Assembly: GCA_012841225.1 (NCBI GenBank)
Contig: DUVD01000261.1
Location: 1 to 14,126, forward strand
Reading direction: 5' to 3'
Source: Fibrobacter sp.
GTDB taxonomy: Bacteria > Fibrobacterota > Fibrobacteria > Fibrobacterales > Fibrobacteraceae
DNA: 14,126 nt
Position 1 is the first letter of the stretch. Every line of letters starts with the position of its first letter. Position numbers and translations under genes: made by a program. The notes under the pieces were generated by a model, which did no database searches, had not been told where the DNA came from, and saw only the letters and a list, made by a program, of their open reading frames with translations. Positions 7,644 to 14,126 of the stretch are shown piece after piece.

Positions 7644-8303
7644 TTATTTTTCGCGCCACAGGCGAATTAGACTCTTATTTTTTCTGAGCATTAACCAAAA
7701 GTTTGGCCCGATTAACACCAAGTCTCTAATAAGCGAAGTCCAAGTTTCATTTTTGCTTTGAGCCCCTTCCAATTGGAAGCAGCCGCAAGTAATAGCGAGA
7801 TCATGAAATAAAGCCCAAGACAATGCGATAATAAAAGAGATAAACATTAAGAAAATCACTAGAGCAGTTTCACGTGTGTAGGGCGTTACAATTAAAGCGA
7901 CGCCAAACCAAAGTTCAAATTGAGGGTAAACTAAGGCGAAAAAGTTGTTTATAAATTCGGGCAAGAATTGGTATTGAGCGATTAAAACGGCAAAACCGAG
8001 AGGGTCTTGAATTTTAAATAAACTAGAAAAAATAAACATGCCGCCCAAACCTAAGCGGAGTAGGGTTTCCAAAGTTTTCTCGGAAAGGGCTCGATCTGAT
8101 TTCCAAGCTGGAATAACAAGGAGCCCAGCAATAGAGACAGCGATAACTCCGAAATGAGTGGCGTACTTCCATGCGTTTGGGAAAATTTTTAAAAACCAAT
8201 CTTTATCAGTTAATGTTAAGAACGTTTCTGGAAAAGAAATTTCGGCAATACCAAAAGAGGTTAACAGTGTAGCGATAGATAAGCATATAATGGCAATAAT
8301 CAT
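7644..8303 (-). CDS. MauE/DoxX-family redox-associated membrane protein
   Basis: Inner-membrane protein of 219 residues with an N-terminal hydrophobic segment, a second near residues 50-65, and a four-helix MauE/DoxX-like core from about 80 (LLRLGLGGMFIFSSLFKIQDP) to the end. The diagnostic piece is CGCF (173-176) followed by W and RD (193-194), as in MauE-like proteins, which are thought to support disulfide or quinone redox chemistry at the membrane. A longer form from an ATG at 8345 is possible, but that frame overlaps the preceding small ORF and lacks a ribosome site. The ATG at 8303 has an AGGAG 5 nt upstream and is 2 nt after that ORF's stop. The gene lies last in a metG - small ORF - MauE group ending at the bidirectional terminator. 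Substrate unknown. Confidence 0.78.
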   Translation of the reverse strand: MIIAIICLSIATLLTSFGIAEISFPETFLTLTDKDWFLKIFPNAWKYATHFGVIAVSIAGLLVIPAWKSDRALSEKTLETLLRLGLGGMFIFSSLFKIQDPLGFAVLIAQYQFLPEFINNFFALVYPQFELWFGVALIVTPYTRETALVIFLMFISFIIALSWALFHDLAITCGCFQLEGAQSKNETWTSLIRDLVLIGPNFWLMLRKNKSLIRLWREK

Positions 8304-8305
8304 AG

Positions 8306-8470
8306 TTACTCCTGTATTTCTAAAACAGGTTGAGACCCAATCCATTCAACCGATTTAGATTCGTCCACAAAAACATTGTTAAGGATGGCCAAAAATACAC
8401 AGAAGAAACCAAAAATAATAAGGTGCTTCCAATGCAAGCTCTTGATGTAGTTTAATATAATTGTTTTCAT
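8306..8470 (-). CDS. Small single-pass membrane protein upstream of the MauE-like gene
   Basis: A 54-residue ORF that starts MKTIILNYIKSLHWK, has one strongly hydrophobic segment (LIIFGFFCVFLAIL, about residues 17-30) preceded by Lys/His, and ends with a polar tail containing VEWIGSQPVLEIQE. The positive-inside rule suggests the tail faces the periplasm. Its TAA (8306-8308) is 2 nt before the ATG of the MauE-like gene, whose ribosome site lies inside it, so translational coupling is likely. It is 51 nt after the metG stop. I do not recognise the family. In other genomes MauE/DoxX proteins often neighbour membrane-anchored rhodanese-like or thioredoxin-like proteins with an N-terminal anchor; this could be a shortened relative, but that is inference. 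The length, hydrophobic pattern and spacing favour a real gene. Confidence 0.6.
   Translation of the reverse strand: MKTIILNYIKSLHWKHLIIFGFFCVFLAILNNVFVDESKSVEWIGSQPVLEIQE
8309..8313 (-). promoter_or_regulatory. Ribosome binding site that sets the MauE-like start
   Basis: On the minus strand AGGAG lies 5 nt before the ATG at 8303, overlapping the last codons of the upstream small ORF. It is a clear Shine-Dalgarno sequence and decides against the in-frame ATG at 8345. Confidence 0.8.
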
Positions 8471-8521
8471 GTGCACAAAATACTTAAATACGTTATAAAA
8501 AAACAGTTGTTAAGAAAAAAA

Positions 8522-10573
8522 TCAATGGATTGCCGTTTGGTTAGAGACATTACAGGATACTGGCTTATCATTAAATTCAAGAGGTTTTTCGTCATAATAA
8601 ACGATTTTATCTTTAACGTAGAGTGTGATTTTATCGAAATCCTTGATTTTAAGCTCTCGAGGATCTGATGCACTTAATCCTTTAAAGAAAGCTCTTGAAC
8701 CAATAACAGCCTCTGCAGGGGGAGTGACGAGTACCGCTTTCCCATCTTCACCGTCGCCGGCGAGCAGCATGCCCATACTTAAAACACCCCGCAAAGGTGC
8801 TGGTTTTAAATTGGCAAAAAGGAGAACGGAACGATCTTGCAGTTCACTTGCGGTATAACTTTTTTTGAGACCAGAACAAACCGTTCGGTGTTCTTTTTCT
8901 CCGGCATCTACTTTTAATACGTAAAGGCTTTCGGCGTCAGGATGATCATTAACTTCGATGATTTTGGCGCAGCGAAGGTCCATCGCAGAAGCGACATCTG
9001 CCGCGAGTAAAGGCTTGTTTTGGACTTTGGGTTCTTTTTTTTGAGGAACCTCTTTTTCAACTTCAATACGTGGGAATAACGGATTACCTTCCCCAAACAA
9101 CTCGCCACCTTGAAATTTCCCCCAAGTTAAATCGTCTTTGCCTTCACAAGAAGTACCTAGCATTAAAAGCCCTTCAACTGCCTTAGTAGGTATAACCGGT
9201 GATAAGAAGCACAAGGATAAGCGCACTGCCTCGGCGGCAACTAAAAGCACGGTGGATAGCTCTTCGGTGGCGGTTTCGTCTTTGGCAAGTTTCCATGGGG
9301 CTTTGATTTCTAAATAGCGATTAATACCACGCACTAAACTCATGATGTCTTCGATGATCTGAGAAAGTTTGACTTGTACAATGCCAGATAAAACGCTTTC
9401 GCGCACTTGAATGGCAAGTGCTTTTAATTCATTCGCTGGAGCGTCCATTTTAAAAGCATGGGGGAGTTTACCATTAAAATTAGTAAGCACAAGACGGTGG
9501 ACTCGGTTTAGAACATTGCCTAAATCATTTGCTAGGTCGCTATTGATTCGTCGTTTAAATGCATCGTCGCTAAAGGTGCAGTCTTGACCAACCACCATTT
9601 CTCTTGCTAAAAAATAGCGAAAGGCGTCTACACCATAATCTTGCATATAAGTCATAGGGTCAATACCAGTCCCGCTGGATTTGCTCATTTTAGAGCCACC
9701 AGTAAGCCACCAGCCGTGGGCTAAAACGTGTTCGGGAAGTGGTATTTCGAGAGCCATAAGCATAGTAGGCCAGTAAACGCAATGGGTCGTTAGAATGTCT
9801 TTACCAATAAGGTGATAAGAGGCAGGCCAAATCGCATCGCCGTTTGGGTAGGTGCGTTTTCTTACAGCGCTCACGTAGTTAATTAAGGCATCGAACCAAA
9901 CGTAAGTGACGTATTCGGAGTCAAAAGGAAGAGGAATACCCCAATTTAAACGAGCTTTGGGACGACTAATGCAAAGGTCATTAAGAGATTGTTTTAAGAA
10001 GCCTAGGATTTCATTTTTGCGAAAGTCGGGGAGAATCCATTCTGGATTTTCTTCAATATGAGCAATGAGATTTTCTTGGTACTGTCCCATTTTAAAGAAG
10101 TAATTTTTTTCCTTAATCCACTCGACTGGCCTGCCACTAATAGGGTCCTTGCCCTCGACAAGTTCATCTTCGCTAAAAAATCGCTCTTCGCCTACAGAAT
10201 ACCAGCCTTCATATTCTTTAGCATAAATCTCACCCTTATCCCAAAGCTTTTGAAGGCACTCCGCTACAAATTTTTTATGGTCTTCATCGGTCGTACGAAT
10301 AAAATAATCGTACTCAATGTTCATTTTTTTCCAGAGGTTTTTGAAACGTAAATTATATTCGTTTACATGATCCTGTGGATCCACTTGTCTTTTAAAAGCA
10401 GCCTGCTGCACTTTTTGACCGTGCTCGTCGGTACCCGTTAAAAAAAAGGCTTGCCCTCCAATAAGCTTATGAAAACGCGTTAAAATATCAGCTAAAACAG
10501 TAGTGTAAGAATGACCAATATGAGGCGCATCATTAACGTAATATATAGGGGTTGTGACATAAAAATTTTTCAT
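8522..10573 (-). CDS. metG: Methionyl-tRNA synthetase
   Basis: Class Ia synthetase of 683 residues that charges tRNA-Met, including the initiator. The HIGH motif is PHIGHS (HIGH at 18-21) and the KMSKS loop is at 295-299 in GSKMSKSSGTGID. The insert between them (GWYSVGEERFFSEDELVEG in pieces) has no Cys pairs, so this is the form without a zinc knuckle. The anticodon-binding helical domain follows KMSKS. From about residue 528 to 632 there is a fused EMAP/Trbp111-type OB-fold tRNA-binding domain (MDLRCAKIIEVNDHPDAESL, VCSGL, PAPLRGVLSMGMLLAG), then a roughly 50-residue tail of no recognised motif. It is first in a minus-strand group with the small membrane ORF and the MauE-like gene; the upstream porin-like gene has its own terminator just before metG. 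Confidence 0.97.
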   Translation of the reverse strand: MKNFYVTTPIYYVNDAPHIGHSYTTVLADILTRFHKLIGGQAFFLTGTDEHGQKVQQAAFKRQVDPQDHVNEYNLRFKNLWKKMNIEYDYFIRTTDEDHKKFVAECLQKLWDKGEIYAKEYEGWYSVGEERFFSEDELVEGKDPISGRPVEWIKEKNYFFKMGQYQENLIAHIEENPEWILPDFRKNEILGFLKQSLNDLCISRPKARLNWGIPLPFDSEYVTYVWFDALINYVSAVRKRTYPNGDAIWPASYHLIGKDILTTHCVYWPTMLMALEIPLPEHVLAHGWWLTGGSKMSKSSGTGIDPMTYMQDYGVDAFRYFLAREMVVGQDCTFSDDAFKRRINSDLANDLGNVLNRVHRLVLTNFNGKLPHAFKMDAPANELKALAIQVRESVLSGIVQVKLSQIIEDIMSLVRGINRYLEIKAPWKLAKDETATEELSTVLLVAAEAVRLSLCFLSPVIPTKAVEGLLMLGTSCEGKDDLTWGKFQGGELFGEGNPLFPRIEVEKEVPQKKEPKVQNKPLLAADVASAMDLRCAKIIEVNDHPDAESLYVLKVDAGEKEHRTVCSGLKKSYTASELQDRSVLLFANLKPAPLRGVLSMGMLLAGDGEDGKAVLVTPPAEAVIGSRAFFKGLSASDPRELKIKDFDKITLYVKDKIVYYDEKPLEFNDKPVSCNVSNQTAIH

Positions 10574-10586
10574 ATTTAAAATGTAG

Positions 10587-10617
10587 AAAAAGAAAAAGCT
10601 TCCCGTAAAAGGAAGCT
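10587..10617 (-). terminator. Intrinsic terminator of the porin-like gene
   Basis: Read on the minus strand, AGCTTCC (10617-10611) pairs with GGAAGCT (10603-10597) around a 7-nt loop, followed by TTTTCTTTTT. It lies between the porin-like stop at 10646 and the metG start at 10573, so metG presumably uses its own promoter in or beside this short gap. Confidence 0.85.
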
Positions 10618-10645
10618 CTTAAAATAATTTTATTAGAAACAGTTT

Positions 10646-12196
10646 TTAGTTGATTCTTCCGATAAGATTACCACTTAGCATAAAGTCTTTTGAGCTGCCA
10701 TAGCTGTGGAACCCTGCAGACAATGTGAAGCGATCAGTAAGGTCTTTTTCGATATAGAATGCAGTAAGGAGATCTTTAACGCGAGTGCTGCTGGAATGAT
10801 ATTTTGTTTTGTAACGATCGGAAATGTATTCCACTTCTAAAATCATCCTGTCAATAACACCAGGCTGAAAAAGTAGACCACCCGTTAAAGGCATTTTTAA
10901 GTCTACAGGGATTTTTCTTTCTCTAGGAATGCTATTTCCATCTATGTATTTTTCAGTTGAGTCTGCACCAAGCTCGAGCATAGCAACCTCACCAAATACA
11001 AAAAGTTTTTCTGCAATTATAGGGGCAGTTGCTTTTAAGGAAACCGTTGTGCGAACATCACTTTTGTGACTATAAACTTTATCAAAAAGGTTTGTGCGTG
11101 CACTGAGATCAATATCTAAAGCTTCAATTCCAGATAATTTACTGAAACGAGCTACTGCACGAAGATCTCCGGTATTAAGATGAGGACCAGTGCTTATAAA
11201 AGCGACTTCAACCGATAAATTTTCTGTAGGGGTAAAACCAAACTGAAGCATGTTTTCTGAGTCAAAGGTTGATTTGAATCCATTTAAGTACCCATCGACG
11301 TAACCACCAAAATAATCGCCATTTTTATTGGTGTTATCCCAACGACCTAGTTTGAAGTTGAAGTATTTTGTGCGCTGGTAAGCCCAAGCTTCATTAAGTT
11401 CTAAAATATCGCGCATTTCAGTTTTGACTGCATCATCTCTATCTTGAACCACGGTTGCTGTTTCGGACAAATTACCAGGATCAATAGAAATCTTTATTTT
11501 ACCGTTGAAGTTTTCTGTTTTTGTTAAAAGAGACAAGCTCGCACGACCAAACCATTCTTCCATGTTGTCGCCATTAGGATCATCTTCGGAAGACCAAAAG
11601 ACTTTGCCTGCTTGGATTTCAAAATCGGAATTAAAGTCAAATTCAAAACCACCTGCAGAAACTAAAGGCAGCGCTTTAGGTTTTTTGACTTTGATTCTTT
11701 TAGGGGTTGAAACTTTAACGAGAGAGGAGTCTACCGCAGAAGAGTCGGCAACAGGTGTAATTTCTGCAACTGTGGAGTCTACTGCAGAGGAGTCAGGAAC
11801 AACAGTCGTCACTTCAGCGACTGTAGAGTCTGTTTTAGAGGAGTTGGCAGCAGGAGTGACTTCGGTGGTTTTTGTGGAATCATTTTTTTCGACAACGGCA
11901 GCTGGAACAACTGTTTTAGCAGAATCATTTGTAGTTGTGACGACAGGAGTTGCTTTAGGAGCAGGGGTTGCTACTTTGGCGGTGTCTTTTTTGACTTCAG
12001 CAACAGGAGTTGCTTTAGGAGCAGGGGCTGCTACTTTGGCGGTGTCTTTTTTGACTACAGCAACAGGAGTTGCTTTAGGAGCAGGGGCTGCTACTTTGGC
12101 GGTGTCTTTGGTTGTTGCAGGTGTAACTGCGGCAGCTGGTTCTGCGGCTAAAACGAAAGAAGCTAATAAAAGCAAAATAAAAGAAATTCTTTTCAT
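10646..12196 (-). CDS. Outer-membrane beta-barrel (porin-like) protein with repeat-rich N-terminal region
   Basis: A 516-residue exported protein. Residues 1-17 or 18 form a signal peptide (MKRISFILLLLASFVLA, cleaved near VLA-AE). Residues about 19-165 are low-complexity, rich in Ala, Pro, Thr, Val, Lys, Asp and Ser, built from a 20-residue repeat (KDTAKVAAPAPKATPVAVVK, near-copies at 30-49, 50-69, 70-89 and a weak one at 90-109) and a shorter DSTVAE.../DSSAVDS repeat at 123-158. A basic patch KRIKVKKPK (166-174) precedes a C-terminal part of alternating polar/aromatic strands (FEFDFNSDFEIQAGKVFW, FNFKLGRWDNTN, LMLSGNL-like end FMLSGNLIGRIN) typical of a porin barrel. AGGAG lies 7 nt before the ATG. 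It is monocistronic, with a terminator downstream. Transported solute unknown; the N-terminal region may span or bind the cell wall, which is inference. Confidence 0.78.
   Translation of the reverse strand: MKRISFILLLLASFVLAAEPAAAVTPATTKDTAKVAAPAPKATPVAVVKKDTAKVAAPAPKATPVAEVKKDTAKVATPAPKATPVVTTTNDSAKTVVPAAVVEKNDSTKTTEVTPAANSSKTDSTVAEVTTVVPDSSAVDSTVAEITPVADSSAVDSSLVKVSTPKRIKVKKPKALPLVSAGGFEFDFNSDFEIQAGKVFWSSEDDPNGDNMEEWFGRASLSLLTKTENFNGKIKISIDPGNLSETATVVQDRDDAVKTEMRDILELNEAWAYQRTKYFNFKLGRWDNTNKNGDYFGGYVDGYLNGFKSTFDSENMLQFGFTPTENLSVEVAFISTGPHLNTGDLRAVARFSKLSGIEALDIDLSARTNLFDKVYSHKSDVRTTVSLKATAPIIAEKLFVFGEVAMLELGADSTEKYIDGNSIPRERKIPVDLKMPLTGGLLFQPGVIDRMILEVEYISDRYKTKYHSSSTRVKDLLTAFYIEKDLTDRFTLSAGFHSYGSSKDFMLSGNLIGRIN
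11702..11830 (-). repeat. Short Asp/Ser/Val-rich coding repeats in the porin-like gene
   Basis: Residues 123-139, 140-155 and from 156 onward share a DST(V/L)...VT.V..DSSAV pattern of 16-17 residues, so the DNA copies are degenerate and of unequal length. They follow directly after the 60-bp repeats and look older, being less alike. Confidence 0.6.
11941..12109 (-). repeat. Tandem 60-bp repeats in the porin-like gene, about 2.8 copies
   Basis: Copies begin at 11941, 12001 and 12061 (+ coordinates) with an exact 60-bp period. The first two differ at only three positions over 60, and the second and third are identical over their first 49 bases. Each encodes a 20-residue KDTAKVA(A/T)PAPKATPV unit. 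The period is a multiple of three, so copy-number change keeps the frame. Confidence 0.95.
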
Positions 12197-12296
12197 ATTT
12201 GATCTCCTAGATAATTCATATTGTAAAACTTAGTAAAAAAGACTTTTTTATTAAATAAAAATGATTAAAAACATTCTAAAATATTAAGTTCTTGGC

Positions 12297-13304
12297 ATGT
12301 ATTTGAAAAAAGCTCTTTTATTTGTTTTTGTATTGGCGATTTTTGCATCAGCACAAAACTTGACTGTTTATCGAAAATCAGATGTTTCATCGCCTGCTCT
12401 TGGTGTTTTAAGTCACTCCGACTGGGTGAAAGAACTCCCTATACCACCTCAAAAGGTTAAAAAAACGTATTACGTTAAAGGCAAAAAAGGTCGTAAAAAG
12501 AAAATGACCAGCTACGAAACAGTAGTCCCTAAGGAACCGCCTCGTTTTGTTCCTATAAAATGCAAGTTTGGTTCTGGGTTTGCTAATAGAGCTGACCTTG
12601 CTCGTTTTTTAGAACGAGTGATGGACATTAGCGGTACTTATTCCTCTGCTACAGGATCTGCTGTTTTGCGCAAGTCGCCCAATTCTCCTGGTAAGTTTTC
12701 GCTAGTTATCTTAAATGGGACAGAATCGGATCGCGCAGAATTTGAAGTGAGTGATTTAGAGGTTAAAGAGGTGAACGGCCATAGTCGTTTTACGCATCAA
12801 GAATCTGATTGTCGTTTAGATATAGATTTTTATAAAAGACAAATAAAAATTTTACAAAGCGGATGCGAAGATTACTCTACGTCAAATTATTCTTTAGCAG
12901 GGGAATACAAAACCTACACAGAGACCAAACGCCAAGCAGAAACATTTCATTTTCCTGAAACAAGGTTCACATTTAAAAAATTTCTTTGGTGCCCAGAGGG
13001 TCCTGATTCTTGTGAAAAAACAAAAGATGAAAACGGTAAAGTGGAAATAGTTTGGAGTGTTGATGGCAATGGCCTAATTGATCGACGCACTGGAGATCGA
13101 GTCCATACCTATCGCCCTTACGAACGAATCATTCCAAATAAACAAGAGTTTTATAAAGATGAAAAGCCGATTACGTTAAAAACAAAACGCACAGATATGT
13201 CTAGTGAATGGATGATTTGGTATTATTACCCTAAGGCAAAACGATTCAAAATGGTTCGCTCTGGAACAAGAGCTGATGTTGCCTATACCGAAATTTACGA
13301 GTAA
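12297..13304 (+). CDS. Secreted protein of unknown function
   Basis: A 335-residue protein I do not recognise. A clear signal peptide (KKALLFVFVLAIFASA, cleavage after Ala19, AXA type without a lipobox Cys) sends it to the periplasm or beyond. Just after it, LTVYRKSDVSSPALGVLSHS (22-41) resembles the start of a bacterial SH3-like domain, but the resemblance is weak. A very basic stretch follows (KVKKTYYVKGKKGRKKK, about 54-70). The remainder is mixed alpha/beta with five Cys after the signal peptide, including the CPEGPDSC pair. No Shine-Dalgarno precedes the ATG; the signal peptide decides the start. It is divergent from the porin-like gene across about 100 AT-rich bases and is followed after 3 nt by the PIN gene, so the two are likely co-transcribed. 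Confidence 0.75.
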   Translation: MYLKKALLFVFVLAIFASAQNLTVYRKSDVSSPALGVLSHSDWVKELPIPPQKVKKTYYVKGKKGRKKKMTSYETVVPKEPPRFVPIKCKFGSGFANRADLARFLERVMDISGTYSSATGSAVLRKSPNSPGKFSLVILNGTESDRAEFEVSDLEVKEVNGHSRFTHQESDCRLDIDFYKRQIKILQSGCEDYSTSNYSLAGEYKTYTETKRQAETFHFPETRFTFKKFLWCPEGPDSCEKTKDENGKVEIVWSVDGNGLIDRRTGDRVHTYRPYERIIPNKQEFYKDEKPITLKTKRTDMSSEWMIWYYYPKAKRFKMVRSGTRADVAYTEIYE

Positions 13305-13307
13305 AAA

Positions 13308-13742
13308 ATGAAGCGCATAGAAAAAATAAGACATCTCTTTTTAGACGTGGGGCCTATAGAAAGGCTATTAGAATTTAGCACGCCTTATTACCCTATTGTT
13401 TCTAGAGTATTAGATTTAGTTTACGAAAAAAAGATTCAAATGCATGCGAGCCCGTTGACTCTACAACACGTGGCGCACCAGGCTTTTTTAATTAAGAATG
13501 GCGCCCTTGCACGTCAATACCGAGAGTTCTTTGTGCGTTCTGATTTATTGTTTTTACGCGAGATGGATTCTGAAATAGCGCTTAAAGCGGCGGAGTTTCA
13601 AGCAAAGTATTCTTTGGATATTGAAGAGTCCATACAATTAGCAACGGCATTTTCCTGTGGTGCGGATGGTGTCTTAACAGAGAATCACGAATGGAAAAAT
13701 TATTTAGATGTGTCGGTCATTACACTTCAAGATTTGCTCTAA
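13308..13742 (+). CDS. PIN-domain protein, VapC-like, no antitoxin partner visible
   Basis: A 144-residue protein of typical PIN-domain length. The first strand LFLDVG supplies Asp13. ASPLTLQHVAHQ (47-58) matches the second PIN motif but lacks its usual Glu (Gln53/His54 there). EESIQLATAFSCGADGVLT (106-124) matches the third and has Glu107 where Asp is usual. TENHEW (124-129) matches the fourth, with Asn126 and Glu128. PIN proteins are metal-dependent RNases, most often VapC toxins paired with a small antitoxin encoded immediately upstream; here the upstream gene is the 335-residue secreted protein, 3 nt away, and I see no antitoxin-sized ORF. The active site may be weak or lost. Alternatives are a non-toxin PIN RNase or a solitary remnant. 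A possible weak terminator follows at 13813-13827. Confidence 0.7.
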   Translation: MKRIEKIRHLFLDVGPIERLLEFSTPYYPIVSRVLDLVYEKKIQMHASPLTLQHVAHQAFLIKNGALARQYREFFVRSDLLFLREMDSEIALKAAEFQAKYSLDIEESIQLATAFSCGADGVLTENHEWKNYLDVSVITLQDLL

Positions 13743-13859
13743 GTTTGTTTTTCACTCTTTTCTAAGCATTATCAGATCCTTCTAAAATAATGGTTCCTCA
13801 CGTTCGACTCTTCGGCTTCGCCGTTTTACCCTTTTCTTAGATGGTGCTTCGTTTTAGTT
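13743..13859. other. Gene-free spacer after the PIN gene
   Basis: No coding sequence is supported. It contains one short GC-rich hairpin with a T-run, described separately, and leads directly into the direct repeats at the right end. Confidence 0.6.
13813..13827 (+). terminator. Weak candidate terminator after the PIN gene
   Basis: CGGC TTC GCCG (13813-13823) forms a 4-bp stem with a 3-nt loop, followed by TTTT and, after ACCC, another TTTT. The stem is short, so termination efficiency is doubtful, but the position 71 nt after the PIN stop suits it. Confidence 0.4.
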
Positions 13860-14126
13860 AAAAATGCACTACGAAAAAAAATAGTGCCCTCAAACGACGA
13901 AAATTTCAAACAACAACGCACACGTAAAATGCAGATGAGAAAGGATTATATTCCAAAAATGCACTACGAAAAAATATATTGCCTACAACGACGAAAGTTT
14001 CAAACCAATGACGCAAAATCGGATTGCAGACGAGAACAAGATTATATTTCAAAAGTACACTGCAAAACCCTACCTACAACGACGAAAATTTCAAACAAAA
14101 AAGTACACGTAAAATGCAGATGAGAA
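13860..14126. repeat. Degenerate ~95-bp direct repeats, about 2.8 copies, running off the window
   Basis: Units start at about 13860, 13955 and 14051 (periods 95 and 96). Shared words in order are AAAAATGCACTACGAAAAAA (AAAAGTACACTGCAAAA in unit 3), a C-rich piece CCTACAACGACGAAAATTTC (varied in each unit), AAAATGCAGATGAGAA and, in units 1 and 2, GATTATATT. Units 1 and 3 share 22 identical bases (13920-13941 and 14105-14126) where unit 2 has diverged. Unit 1 also has a 6-bp inverted repeat GCACTA/TAGTGC (13866-13871, 13882-13887). The period is not a multiple of three, so the open frame across it (13884-14123) is not a conserved protein. The array is cut by the window end. Confidence 0.8.

Noticed and set aside
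8304..8345. Longer start for the MauE-like protein at 8345
   Set aside because: It overlaps the small membrane ORF in another frame and lacks a ribosome site, whereas ATG 8303 has AGGAG at 5 nt.
11505..12233. Long 242-residue open frame on + opposite the porin-like gene
   Set aside because: It is the antisense of the GC-richer Ala/Pro/Thr repeat region; its Gly/Ala/Val/Ser/Thr repeats mirror the real gene, which has a signal peptide, ribosome site and terminator.
13305..13742. Complete VapBC toxin-antitoxin module
   Set aside because: No antitoxin-sized gene lies next to the PIN gene, and its active site is not canonical.
13884..14123. Open frame of 79 residues across the terminal repeats
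   Set aside because: The 95-96 bp period changes frame between units, so the units encode unrelated peptides; no ribosome site and odd composition.
13860..14126. CRISPR array or integron attC array
   Set aside because: The units are diverged along their whole length with no pattern of identical short repeats and unique spacers, and there are no gene cassettes or clear attC core sites.

Overview
The window looks like an ordinary chromosomal segment of a Gram-negative bacterium with moderately AT-rich DNA. It carries mostly housekeeping genes and one clearly decayed gene. An outer-membrane porin-like protein with a signal peptide and secreted lineage-type hypothetical proteins fit a member of the Fibrobacterota/Bacteroidota (FCB) side of the tree, with Fibrobacterota my preferred guess. 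This placement is inference from protein style; no rRNA or tRNA gene is present to test it.

Layout, left to right. (1) A 5'-truncated peptidyl-tRNA hydrolase gene (pth), then guaB (IMP dehydrogenase) and a ThiE/TenI-like gene 2 nt after it, all on the + strand. (2) A SulP-family anion transporter on the - strand that is a pseudogene with three separate lesions. (3) thiD on the + strand, ending 7 nt from the convergent typA/bipA gene on the - strand. (4) ruvX (Holliday junction resolvase-like), divergent from typA, followed by a small stand-alone receiver-like protein. (5) A bidirectional terminator, beyond which a - strand group runs from right to left: metG, a 54-residue membrane ORF, and a MauE/DoxX-type membrane protein. 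(6) A - strand outer-membrane protein with a repeat-rich N-terminus and its own terminator. (7) A divergent + strand pair: a secreted protein of unknown function and a PIN-domain protein 3 nt later. (8) A gene-free right end holding about 2.8 copies of a degenerate ~95-bp direct repeat.

Functional links. pth, metG and typA serve translation; guaB makes guanine nucleotides; thiD and possibly the TenI-like gene belong to thiamine metabolism; ruvX serves DNA or rRNA processing. The small membrane ORF and the MauE-like protein form a tight two-gene unit, probably redox-related. The secreted protein and the PIN protein also appear co-transcribed.

I did not find a convincing new multi-gene system. 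The points most worth a second look are the SulP pseudogene, the unannotated small membrane ORF before the MauE gene, the TenI-like protein lacking the usual ThiE metal ligands, the nearly identical 60-bp repeats in the porin, the orphan PIN protein with an eroded active site, and the terminal 95-bp repeats.
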